Below are positions 1 through 7,510 of a stretch of DNA of 15,733 bases, piece by piece (position 1 is the first letter of the stretch; each line of letters starts with the position of its first letter). A program made the position numbers and the translations under genes. The stretch is from Paenibacillus sp. JCM 18996 (lineage in GTDB: Bacteria; Bacillota; Bacilli; Paenibacillales; NBRC-103111), in NCBI GenBank assembly GCA_001313085.1, contig BBFE01000068.1, positions 1-15,733 on the forward strand, written 5' to 3'. Below the pieces are notes generated by a model that was not told the DNA's origin, did no database searches, and was given only the letters and a program-made list of their open reading frames with translations.

Positions 1-44
1 AGTACTATTTTCAAAACGGCGAAAGCATTATTGGAGGAATAAGT

Positions 45-524
45 ATGGTTGATGTTTTAACAGAAATAATAATAAATTGTCCTCGTGATAAAGTTTCAGA
101 ATATGCAACGAACCCTGACAATGCTCCTGAATGGTATGTGAATATTAAATCGGCAGAATGGCAAACACCAAAACATTTGATGATCGGTTCTAAAGTTGCA
201 TTTAAAGCACAATTCCTGGGAAGACAACTTTCGTATGTATATGAGATAACGGAATATATACCAGGACAATTGCTTGTAATGAATACTGCGGATGGACCTT
301 TTCCAATGAAAACAACTTACACTTGGGAAGCCGTTGATGGAAACTCAACCCGAATGACATTGCGAAACCAAGGTAATCCGACTGGGTTTTCAATGTTATT
401 TGCTCCTTTTATGTCATTGATGATGAAAAGAGCAAATAACAAGGACTTGAAAAGAATCAAGTATATTCTTGAAAAAAAAGTGCTTCGTAAATCCGTCACC
501 TTACATAGTTCAGCAATTTGCTAA
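45..524 (+). CDS. SRPBCC-domain (polyketide cyclase/dehydrase-like) protein
   Basis: Intact 159-residue protein, ATG preceded by GGAGGA at 31-36. The opening (a short strand, then a P-x-D-x-A-x-E-W-Y-type stretch at residues 22-31) and the alternating short strands followed by a long basic C-terminal helix fit the START/SRPBCC helix-grip fold used to bind small hydrophobic ligands. No catalytic residues can be assigned, so ligand and reaction are unknown. There is no signal peptide or membrane segment; it should be cytosolic. Base composition is clearly more AT-rich than the genes to the right and it lies beside a recombinase remnant, so it may have been acquired. A terminator follows at 568-593, so it is probably monocistronic. 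Family assignment is fairly secure from the pattern; function is not. Confidence 0.75.
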   Translation: MVDVLTEIIINCPRDKVSEYATNPDNAPEWYVNIKSAEWQTPKHLMIGSKVAFKAQFLGRQLSYVYEITEYIPGQLLVMNTADGPFPMKTTYTWEAVDGNSTRMTLRNQGNPTGFSMLFAPFMSLMMKRANNKDLKRIKYILEKKVLRKSVTLHSSAIC

Positions 525-567
525 AACTGGCTGACCTCATAATACGACGGAAACGATAGTTCAGAAT

Positions 568-593
568 AAACCGATTAATGTGGCGGTTTTTTT
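568..593 (+). terminator. Rho-independent terminator after the SRPBCC gene
   Basis: AAACCG at 568-573 pairs with CGGTTT at 584-589 around a 10-nt loop; the run of T continues to 593. The stem is short, so strength is uncertain. Confidence 0.5.
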
Positions 594-632
594 ATTTGGT
601 CACAAATCAACAATCAAGGATAACAGAGCCTT

Positions 633-785
633 TTAAAAAAAAGAAAGCCTAAGATCATCGTTTATATATATCATCAAATTTTTTTTGTCCCATTGTTTCC
701 AATGGAATTCAAGTAGTTGGCAAAATGTTTTCATATCCCAATCGTCAAACAATCTTTCTCCATAAAGATCGTGCGAAATAATTGT
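633..785 (-). pseudogene. Possible C-terminal fragment of an unknown minus-strand protein
   Basis: Reading leftward from about 785, the minus strand encodes about 50 residues of believable composition (acidic and aromatic: a GERLFDDWDMK stretch, then FCQLLEFHWKQWD) ending in a stop at 633-635. The same open frame runs further upstream, but there it only antisenses the recombinase remnant, so any real start is lost. I do not recognise the family. It abuts the recombinase tail head to head, which is what remains when the 5' halves of two genes are replaced or deleted. It may also be chance coding. Confidence 0.25.
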
Positions 786-1108
786 GAGAAAGCGCTGGAA
801 CGTGCGGAGGACATGTTCTTGCGTGGCAAGTTCGATAAAACTAAGTATAATCGGTATCAAACGAGATACCAAGGTGAAATTCTGAATCTGATAGTTGAGC
901 TTGATGAATTGGAAAGGTCAATCGAGGTTCAACGTACCTCACGTTTCAGACGAAGATCGACTTAAAGCAATAAAAGCCTTTAAGGAAGCGTGGAACACAG
1001 ACGATATTACAGCAGAAAACCTAAACAGAACTTGCGAAAGCAGTGATTGGCCGTATAGAGTACATCCGCGAAAACGATAATGTCCAATTAAATGTCAAGT
1101 TTCTATAA
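781..1108 (+). pseudogene. C-terminal remnant of a serine site-specific recombinase
   Basis: Three successive frame segments join into about 105 residues typical of the C-terminal coiled-coil end of large serine recombinases: CEKALERAEDMFLRG and KYNRYQTRYQGEI, then LVELDELERSIE (a conserved E-L-E register), then DEDRLKAIKAFKEAWN, then AVIGRIEYIREND and a hydrophobic end NVQLNVKFL with a stop at 1106-1108. Frame changes fall near 940 and 1035. The resolvase catalytic domain (N-terminal serine, arginines) and the zinc-ribbon region are entirely absent, so this is a true remnant and not just an error-laden gene. It marks an old mobile element or integration site. A terminator follows directly. 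Confidence 0.7.
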
Positions 1109-1122
1109 GTTTCAGAAGCGAG

Positions 1123-1151
1123 CCCATGCCAATTTCGGTATGGGTTTTTTT
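1123..1151 (+). terminator. Rho-independent terminator after the recombinase remnant
   Basis: CCCATGCC (1123-1130) pairs with GGTATGGG (1137-1144, one G-T pair) around a 6-nt loop, followed by seven T to 1151. It coincides with the end of the AT-rich left segment. Confidence 0.75.
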
Positions 1152-1220
1152 CCTTTTCTTAGGGATATGCTAAGATCGTATTGTGGACGTAAATTATTCC
1201 AGATCGGAGTTGTTTAAAAA

Positions 1221-3357
1221 ATGCTCGATACAACCGAAAAAAACACAAACACAGACCTAACCGTTTGATAAATGAAAAGTCGCCGTATTTACTACAACAT
1301 GCTTACAATCCTGTCGATTGGTTTCCGTGGGGAGAAGAAGCGTTCAGTAAGGCAGCAAGGGAGAGCAAGCCTGTATTCTTATCGATAGGCTATTCCTAGC
1401 CTTCGGGCTATGAATAAGAACATATGATTGGTTATACTATCAACTTGCCATTGGTGTCATGTAATGGAGAGGGAGAGCTTCGAGAACGAGGAAGTGGCCG
1501 AGCTGCTAAACCAAGATTTTGTATCCATCAAAGTGGACCGCGAGGAAAGACCTGACGTCGATCATCTCTATATGTCGGTGTGCCAGGCGATGACGGGGCA
1601 GGGGGGATGGCCGCTCACTATCGTGATGACTCCCGAGAAAAAAAGCCGTTTATTGCCGCAACGTACATACCAAGGGAACGCAAATACGGCAGGCGCGGCT
1701 TGATTGAGCTACTGCCCCAGATAGCAGGGAAGTGGAAAGAGGACCGCGAGGGAGTCTCCGGGATTGGGGATCAGGTAGTGGACGAAACGCAGAAGCGGTT
1801 GATCGCCAAACTGAAGGGCCAAGTATCCGAGCAGACGCTGGAGAAAGCTTACCGTATTTATGCAACGACGTTTGACGGGGAGTACGGCGGTTTTGGGGAT
1901 GCTCCGAAGTTTCCAACGTCGCACAATCTGTCCTTTTTTTTGATAAGATACTACAAGAAAACCGGGGAAACTCATGCTCTCAATATGGTGGAGAAAACGC
2001 TGGATTCGATGAACCGCGGCGGGATGTACGACCATATCGGCTTTGGCTTTGCCAGGTACTCTACAGACGGGCAGTGGCTTGTTCCCCATTTCGAGAAAAT
2101 GCTGTATGATAACGCACTGCTCGCCATGACTTATGTGGAGGCCTACCAGGTCACCGGCAAAAAAGAAGTACGCCGACGTGGCGGAGCAAATCTTTACCTA
2201 CGTGCTTAGAGATATGACCGATGAAGGCGGCGCGTTCTACTCTGCGGAGGATGCCGATTCCGAAGGGGTGGAAGGAAAGTTCTATGTATGGACTCCTGAA
2301 GAGGTTCTTGAAGTTTTAGGCTTGGAAGAAGGAGAGCTCTTCGCGGAAGCGTACGACATCACGGAGGAAGGCAACTTTGAGGGGCAAAGTATACCCAATC
2401 TCATCCACACCTCACTGGAATCCTTTGCGCAGCAGAAGGGGATCAAGCCTGCCAAGCTCATGCAAAGACTGGAAGCGTCACGCCAAAAGCTGTTTCAACA
2501 CCGCGAGCAAAGAATTCATCCCCATAAGGACGACAAAATCCTCACCGCATGGAACGGCTTGATGATTGCGGCCCTGGCAAAAGGCGCAAAAGCTCTGCAG
2601 AAAAGTGAATATGCAGATGCGGCACGAAAAGCAGCCGATTTCATTCTGCACCGCTTGGTCAGGGAAGACGGAAGGCTGCTGGCCGGTACCGGGATGGAGA
2701 AGCGGCTTTTGCAGGATACGTGGACGATTATGCTTTCCTGATCTGGGGGATCATCGAGCTGTACGAAGCGACTTTCGAGATCGGGTATCTGAAAAAAAAG
2801 CGGTTGAGTTGAACGAACAGATGCTGCGCCTGTTCTGGGACGAAGAGAACGGAGGGTTTTTCTTCTACGGCTCCGATGCGGAACAGCTCTTTACCCGCCC
2901 CAAAGAGATTTACGACGGGGCCATGCCCTCCGGAAATTCAGCGGCTGCTTTGAATCTGCTGCGACTGTCAAAGCATACATACGACGCCAGGCTGTCGCAA
3001 AAAAAGCCGATGAACAGATCGAAGCTTTTGCCGGTGCGGTCAACACTTATGCTGCGGGACATGCTCTTTTCCTTATGGCGCTTGATTACGCGTTTGGACC
3101 AGGCCAGGAGATTGTGATCGCGGGCGATCCTCAGGAGGAAGATACGCGTGAGATGCTTCGCACCGTGCAGCAAAAAATTTCTTCCATACGCGATTCTTCT
3201 GCTGCATCCGTCCGGTCAAGCAGGGGAAGCGGTCAGGGAGTTGATCCCTCTCGTCAGGGACAAGATAGCCCTCGGAGGAAAAGCGACGGCATATGTATGC
3301 GAGAATTTCGCCTGCCACGCTCCGACCAACGATTTGGAAGAGCTTGAGGAGCTATAA
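1221..3357 (+). CDS. yyaL: Thioredoxin-domain protein, YyaL/DUF255 family (interrupted)
   Basis: Joined reading: an N-terminal DUF255 thioredoxin-like domain ([21 protein letters not shown] from residue 13; CHWC at 60-63; [22 protein letters not shown]), then a long alpha/alpha-barrel-like region ([57 protein letters not shown]), ending in a C-terminal CENFACHAP motif. The reaction is not established for the family; the CxxC suggests redox activity or metal binding. ATG at 1221 has GGAG at 1206-1209. Homopolymer slips at 1237, 1638, 2159, 2700, 2792, 2999 and 3172 break the frame; correcting them and skipping 46 nt at 1397-1442 gives 693 residues, the usual family size. The 43-nt non-coding interruption after Ser58 is listed separately and is not a homopolymer slip. 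Whether the gene is active depends on that element. Confidence 0.9.
1391..1442 (+). other. Candidate translational bypass (hop) element inside yyaL
   Basis: The frame reads ATA GGC TAT TCC (Ile-Gly-Tyr-Ser) to 1396, then TAG at 1397-1399. TAGCC (1397-1401) pairs with GGCTA (1406-1410) around TTCG. After one C-T mismatch (1396/1411), TATTC (1391-1395) also pairs with GAATA (1412-1416). Coding resumes at TCA (1440-1442) ACT TGC CAT TGG TGT, i.e. S-T-C-H-W-C. Skipping 1397-1439 plus one duplicate serine codon recreates the conserved [12 protein letters not shown] exactly; 43 is not a multiple of 3, so simple stop readthrough cannot restore the frame. Bypass elements known from phage T4 gene 60 and yeast mitochondria share the parts: take-off codon, immediate stop, 5' hairpin, gap of about 27-55 nt, matching landing codon. 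Here take-off UCC and landing UCA are both serine but differ in the third base, a weak point. The alternative is an inactivating insertion. Confidence 0.6.
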
Positions 3358-3365
3358 AAAGCAAC

Positions 3366-3407
3366 AAAACAGGCCGAGCGCTCATGGTGAGCGTCCCGGC
3401 CTGTTTT
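3366..3407. terminator. Bidirectional terminator between yyaL and the GH18 gene
   Basis: AAAACAGGCCG (3366-3376) pairs with CGGCCTGTTTT (3397-3407), with an inner GCTCA/TGAGC helix. The A-tract on one side and T-tract on the other allow termination in both directions, which suits the converging yyaL (+) and GH18 (-) genes. Confidence 0.85.
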
Positions 3408-3465
3408 AATGCGGTACTAATTCTGAGGATAAAGGTTAACTTCACTTTGGAAATTCATTTAAGGA

Positions 3466-5369
3466 TCAATATTTCTTTTGCAGCATCGTTTTCCACAGAT
3501 CAAGGGTATCGTATCCGAGACGCCAAGCCGCTACTCCGGCAAGGTCGTATTTTTTTTCGCTATGTCCAGACGCGCCATGACGGTTTCTTCATTTTCCAGC
3601 CAGAGTACGTACTTAAAACCGCCTTCTTCATACTCCGCCTTGTATTGGTTAAAGCTGGCGTCCCAGGTTAGAACCGCTTTTTTTCGCGGCAAGCAGCTCC
3701 GGAACGCTCTTCATGTAAACCGCGCGGTTCGATACGCCCTTGCCGGAACTGTCCAGCTTCCACTCCCGTACATAGAAAGGAATACCCATGATCAGCTTAT
3801 CTCGGGGAATCCCGTAGGAAAGGAACTCTTTAATTCCTTCCTCGGCCCACTGCAGCCCTGCGACGGAGCCAGGTGTGGCACTGCCGCTGTAATATTGGTC
3901 ATATGCCATAATCATTATATAATCGGCGATATGGGCCAGTTTCTCGTGGTCGTACGCGCCAGATGGTTCCATTTCACGCTGCCTCTCGGCAGGTCGATGG
4001 AGAGCGTGAGGCCGCGCGCGTGGGCTCCATCCGCAAATTTCTGCACAAACGCTGTGTAAGCGGCGCGGTCTTTGCCGAGCAAAGCTTCAAAATCGAGATT
4101 CAAGCCGTCAACCCCGATTTCAGCTGCACGCCCAACGACCGATGCAATGAATTTATTCTGTGCTTCTGCGTTAGCAGGAACAAATTCGTCATATTTCCGT
4201 CAAATTGATTATGAATAAGCGGATGAACCTGAATCCCTTGTTTCTTCACGATATCGACGGCTTCTTTGTTTGAACTGTCTTTAAGCCCGCCGTCCTTATC
4301 AGCTAATTGGAAGAATGTTGGAGAATCGGCATCCAGTCCGGTTGTTCCCGCCACATGCGCTTTTACCGTGTTCGCATCCGATTGGCCGTTCCAGCCCCAG
4401 AACATCAGCTGGCGGTAATTTGTCCACAAGGTGACGCCGTCCAAGGCTCGTATCGAGCTGCGGCTGTACTTGAGAGCAAGGTCTAAAGCACCGGCAATCG
4501 TATTGGAGTCGGCAATAAGAGCCTCTTTTTGATATACACCATAATAAGGATGATTGCTCCAAATGGCTTTTCCGTTCAGCATAATCGAAGAATGCGACAG
4601 CTGCCTGGCATAATCCGCGGCTTCGTCCAGAGATACGAACTCGGCCATTGGCGTTTGGTTCTGGTAGACTTTATACTGCATTTCATTCTCAAAAAACTAC
4701 GCTGTTTGCCGTCGTATTCACGATGTGCGAATTCCCCCAACGGAGCGATTCATTGACGGCGTCTCCCAAATACGCGAATTTCCAGTTCTCAGGAGCGTAG
4801 TTTCCTTGCACGACTTGATACATCTTTGCCTGCGTGCGAAGCTGCTGCTTGTCGGCGGAAGAAATGTTGTCCCATACCCAATGATTGTCGTTCAGCTGGA
4901 TAATGTGGGAGTTTGCCCATCGTGCCGCTTCTTTCAAAGCGTCGCCATAGGATTGGAACTGCCAATCGGGGAGCGTTATATCGCCTTGGTATATTTGATA
5001 ACGGGGATAATTGTTCCACACCCAGCCTGCTGATTGAAGATCCCTGACACTTGCGTGGCTCCAGCGCCTGGCTTCATTGACGGCATCTTCCAATCTGGAA
5101 AACTGCCATTCCGGCAATGTCGTGTCATATTGATACACACGGTAACGGGGGAAATTGTTCCAAACCCACTTGCGTGTGCCGATTTCCTCCACATAGGAAT
5201 TCGTGTAATATTTCGCATAATTCACAGCGCTGTTCTTATCCGCAAATTCAACCAGCAGATGATCGTTCTGATAGACCCTGTAATTTGTCGTCTTGTCTGC
5301 TGCCATAACCGTGCCCTGCGCCATAAGGAATGCCGCAAGGCAGCCGATCCATAAAACCTTCTTCTTCAA
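3466..5369 (-). CDS. Secreted glycoside hydrolase family 18 protein with six N-terminal repeats
   Basis: TTG start at 5367-5369 with GGAGAGG at 5379-5385, nine bases upstream. A signal peptide (MKKK, hydrophobic core, cleavage near VMA-AD, residue 24) is followed by six repeats of about 45-55 residues beginning (Y/P)xYxVYQ, with a middle DAVNEARRWSHS-type helix and ending W-x-N (about residues 29-73, 74-121, 122-181, 182-229, 230-273, 274-318). A GH18 barrel follows: active-site strand DGLNLDFE near 421-428, SIDLPRG, MAYDQYY, GLQWAEEGIKEFL, GIPFYVREW, and YVLWLENEE then WRLGYD. GH18 enzymes cut chitin or peptidoglycan glycan; spore-cortex-active members have similar architecture. The retained E428 is the expected proton donor. 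Slips at 4691, 4182, ~3965, 3678 and 3550 break the frame; corrected length is 633 residues. The substrate (wall, cortex or chitin) is inferred only. Confidence 0.85.
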
Positions 5370-5387
5370 TCTATCACGCCTCTCCAG

Positions 5388-5427
5388 TTTCTACTCTCCC
5401 TAGTATTAAACGCAGATAGAGTAGAAA
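5388..5427. promoter_or_regulatory. Perfect 10-bp inverted repeat upstream of the GH18 gene
   Basis: TTTCTACTCT (5388-5397) and AGAGTAGAAA (5418-5427) are perfect inverted copies 20 bp apart, lying 19-58 bp upstream of the GH18 start codon and just before its ribosome site. A dimeric repressor operator or a 5'-leader hairpin would both fit. No convincing -35/-10 pair could be placed around it. Confidence 0.5.
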
Positions 5428-5470
5428 TGGTTGCGGTAAAGAGGAATTTTCTAGTTGAGGATCTTGATAA

Positions 5471-5506
5471 TACGAAAAGCCGCCTCATCCTCAGATGAGA
5501 CGGCTT
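5471..5506 (-). terminator. Terminator of the YxcD-like operon
   Basis: On the minus strand AAGCCG-T-CTCAT pairs with ATGAG-G-CGGCTT (5477-5488 with 5495-5506, one mismatch), followed by TTTTCGTA. It lies just past the stop of the 5519-5797 gene. Confidence 0.75.
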
Positions 5507-5518
5507 GTGTACGTACAG

Positions 5519-5797
5519 TTACACCTGCACAATCGCTTCGATTTCATGCTCCAGCCTCAGCTGGATCTGGTCCCTGAACACTCGCATTCCATGTTGATTC
5601 AGCATATAGCGTTCGATAGCCTCAAGGATATTGGCCGCTATAAGCACCTGGTTTCTTCCTTGCACGGTGACTTCGGCCGAAAACCCGTAATCGTCGTCAT
5701 ACATCAGCCCGACTTGCACTTCCGTGGGACGGACTCCTTTGCGTTCGGCCATATTCAGGCATATGGCGTTGCTGATCTCCTGCTCCGATAAAATCAT
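5519..5797 (-). CDS. YxcD-like (DUF2653) small protein
   Basis: Intact 92-residue protein starting MILSEQEISNAICLNMAERKG, with a central GLMYDDDYGFSAEV strand and a C-terminal amphipathic LEAIERYMLNQHG helix. There is no signal peptide; it should be cytosolic. The pattern agrees with DUF2653/YxcD proteins of Bacillus and Paenibacillus, whose function is unknown. Its ATG overlaps the TGA of the upstream gene as ATGA (5794-5797), indicating translational coupling in a two-gene operon that ends in the hairpin at 5471-5506. Family name is from memory of the pattern, hence moderate confidence. Confidence 0.7.
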   Translation of the reverse strand: MILSEQEISNAICLNMAERKGVRPTEVQVGLMYDDDYGFSAEVTVQGRNQVLIAANILEAIERYMLNQHGMRVFRDQIQLRLEHEIEAIVQV

Positions 5798-6231
5798 GGA
5801 TTAGTACCTCTTGTGATCGAATTTTTTTCCGGTTCATAAAATATCTGATTACCCCGACAACGAGCGAAATCAGAATCACTATGGCCAGAACGTTCACCAT
5901 AAAGCCCAGCAGACTGCCGAGCCCCCCATGTGACCGAACAATCCGCCGAAAAGCATGCCGGCGAGTCCGCCGATCATCATTCCCTTCAATAAAGATCCTC
6001 CGCCGCTGAAAAAAATCCGCGTTTGGCGGTTGAATTGTTGATCGGATTGGTAGCTGCTTTATCAGGCGCCGGTGTAGGCCGGGTGTAGTTGGTATTAGGC
6101 GCTTTGCCCGGAGCGGAAGGCTGTAGCTTCGCGTCGGCGATTTGTAGGAAGCTGCGTCAACCGAAACCGGCGCGGTAAAGCTGAACACAAGGGCGAAGGC
6201 CATTACTAGCGCGATCCATTTTTTTGTACAT
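5794..6231 (-). CDS. Signal-anchored, Gly-rich single-helix membrane protein (frameshifted)
   Basis: ATG at 6229-6231 with AGGAGG at 6241-6246 (minus strand), spacing 9. After homopolymer slips at 6219, 6119, 6009, 5922 and 5822 are corrected the product is about 144 residues: signal sequence (MYKKWIALVMAFALVF, cleavage near VDA-AS), a Pro/Ser/Asn-rich linker (PSAPGKAPNTNYTRPTPAP), a Gly/Met-rich segment (FFSGGGSLLKGMMIGGLAGMLFGG), a hydrophobic helix (LLGFMVNVLAIVILISLVVGV) and a basic tail RYFMNRKK. The layout resembles the N-terminal part of bacterial Tim44-like proteins lacking the Tim44 domain. Its stop overlaps the start of the YxcD-like gene. The exact C-terminus depends on the length of the A7 run at 5822-5828. 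Function unknown. Confidence 0.65.
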
Positions 6232-6251
6232 TGTCAGTTTCCTCCTGGGAA

Positions 6252-6269
6252 GTTATGTTTGTTCATAAC
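6252..6269. promoter_or_regulatory. Short inverted repeat in a divergent promoter region
   Basis: GTTATG (6252-6257) and CATAAC (6264-6269) are perfect inverted copies, 6 bp apart, between two divergent genes (minus-strand start at 6231, plus-strand start at 6358). A small operator is possible; 6-bp arms are weak evidence. Confidence 0.25.
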
Positions 6270-6357
6270 TCTAATACGGATAATCTCCTCTATGGTTTCG
6301 GATTTTATCCCACCCTGATACAATAATAGAGATAACACGTGTAAATGAGGCGATCAA

Positions 6358-6795
6358 GTGAACACCTACCCCGAGGAATGGGTGCAGTATCTGGTTTATT
6401 TTCACGGTGCGAGGGATTATTTCGAATGCCATGAAGTGATGGAAGCCTACTGGAAAAACCATCCGGGCAGTCCTTGCCGCCCAACCTTTCTGGCTCTGAT
6501 CCAGATTGCCGTTTCCCTATACCACCACCGGCGAGGAAACCACTCGGGTGCCTATAAATTGATGTCCGGCGCAAGGAGCAATATCCGGCGTGAGCATTTG
6601 GACAAGCTCGGTATCGACGGACAGGGATTGATAGAAGTAATAGAGCAAAGGCTTCAGGCGTTTTGCGAGGATGCGCGGCCTCCATTCGCGGATATCTGCA
6701 TTCCCATAGCCGACGGCCGGCTGCTGGAACAATGCCGAAAAAAGCGCGGAGCGGTCCGGATTCCCTTGGAACGGGCGGTCCGATTTAGCCGATGA
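6358..6795 (+). CDS. DUF309 domain-containing protein
   Basis: Intact 145-residue protein. The GTG start is supported by GAGG at 6347-6350, seven bases upstream. The family hallmark FHGARDYFECHEVMEAYW occupies residues 15-32 and is followed by FLALIQIAVSLYHHRRGN and a GAYKLMSGA helix, i.e. the all-alpha DUF309 (YpuF-like) fold with conserved His/Glu residues. No function is known. The C-terminal third beyond residue 105 is basic and variable. The gene diverges from the 5794-6231 gene and is followed by a repeat-rich spacer; no clear terminator is seen. Confidence 0.85.
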   Translation: MNTYPEEWVQYLVYFHGARDYFECHEVMEAYWKNHPGSPCRPTFLALIQIAVSLYHHRRGNHSGAYKLMSGARSNIRREHLDKLGIDGQGLIEVIEQRLQAFCEDARPPFADICIPIADGRLLEQCRKKRGAVRIPLERAVRFSR

Positions 6796-6822
6796 GTACT
6801 TGATCCACAAGCATAAAAAAGA

Positions 6823-6984
6823 GGGACCGCTCTGACGTGATTGCGGAGAGGCAGCGCAGTATAGCGCACAAAGCCAGAATGAGGGAGAGCGGCCCTGAAT
6901 AAGCGGAATGAACCGAAGTAGATACCTGCAGGATACCTCAAAGCCAGGCTGGAGGGGAAAGCGGCCATGCATAAGCGCGATGAA
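6823..6984. repeat. Degenerate intergenic repeat cluster
   Basis: Two direct copies of a ~45-bp unit occur at 6869-6912 and 6939-6984, sharing CAAAGCCAG, a GAGGG-G/A-G-AGCGGCC core, ATAAGCG and ATGAA, offset about 70 bp. An inverted near-match of the core (AGGGACCGCTCT at 6823-6834 against AGAGCGGCCCT at 6887-6897) precedes them, and a partial unit (AGCGCAGTATAGCGC) lies near 6853. Non-coding on both strands as far as I can see. It may be a dispersed Paenibacillus intergenic element. Confidence 0.5.
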
Positions 6985-7015
6985 GGGGAGCAAGCCAAAG
7001 GTCGGGACGGTTCTC

Positions 7016-7429
7016 TTATTGTTCGTCGAGGATGAATCTGTCTCGAATTTCTTTGGTGGGAATCATACAGGAGTCCAGCCTGCCGAACCATTGATAACGC
7101 CTTTCGGCGATAAGCCGGTAGACAGCGTTTCGCAGCGCTCGGGGTACGAAAATAAAGAGATAGATCAGCTTCCAGAAGCCTGACAAATGTCTGCAGATCC
7201 TCAAAGCTGCGTCGGATTCGGTGTAATACTGTCCAGCTTCCATCAGAATTATAGAATCGATATTGGCCAGCTCCGGGCGGCGGGCCACTGCCTCCCGGCC
7301 GGCAGCCGACTGCAGCGGAGCAAACCGGAACTTCCCTGCCGGATCGTGCCGGATAATAAAATTTACGGCACCATTGCAGAAGCTGCATACGCCGTCGAAT
7401 AAAATGATCGAATCCCCTTGTTTTGCCAT
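7016..7429 (-). CDS. DCC-family (DUF393) thiol-disulfide oxidoreductase-like protein
   Basis: Product of 137 residues from ATG at 7427-7429. A GTG nine bases upstream is in frame, but the GAGAGGGG ribosome site (7438-7445) overlaps it and is well spaced for the ATG. The family hallmark IILFDGVCSFCNGAVNFII lies at residues 8-26 with C15 and C18 as the CxxC pair; downstream FAPLQSAAG and SGFWKLIYLFIFVPRALRNAVYRLIAERRYQWFG are typical of DCC proteins. Role unproven: presumed thiol chemistry in the cytosol. It is the last of three co-oriented minus-strand genes, but a hairpin at 7455-7498 separates it from the carbonic anhydrase gene. Confidence 0.88.
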   Translation of the reverse strand: MAKQGDSIILFDGVCSFCNGAVNFIIRHDPAGKFRFAPLQSAAGREAVARRPELANIDSIILMEAGQYYTESDAALRICRHLSGFWKLIYLFIFVPRALRNAVYRLIAERRYQWFGRLDSCMIPTKEIRDRFILDEQ

Positions 7430-7454
7430 GGACTGCACCCCTCTCGCAGGAAAA

Positions 7455-7498
7455 CAAAGAAACCTCGCTTCTGGTACCCAGCCGCCAAGATTTCTTTG
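7455..7498 (-). terminator. Imperfect hairpin between carbonic anhydrase and DCC genes
   Basis: CAAAGAAA (7455-7462) pairs with TTTCTTTG (7491-7498) and CTGG (7471-7474) with CCAG (7478-7481), with a few additional pairs between. It lies just past the carbonic anhydrase stop. No long T tail follows on the minus strand, so it may be an attenuator or processing site rather than a full terminator. Confidence 0.4.
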
Positions 7499-7510
7499 CG
7501 TACGAGCGTG

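Noticed and set aside
1580..3350. Several separate overlapping proteins in place of one yyaL
   Set aside because: Each piece matches a successive part of one DUF255 protein and all breaks except the hairpin gap fall at A runs.
3478..4208. Plus-strand open frames opposite the GH18 gene
   Set aside because: They are antisense to a clear GH18 domain with catalytic motifs and have no ribosome sites or recognisable features.
6823..6984. CRISPR array
   Set aside because: Copies are few, diverged and unevenly spaced, with no spacer pattern or cas genes nearby.
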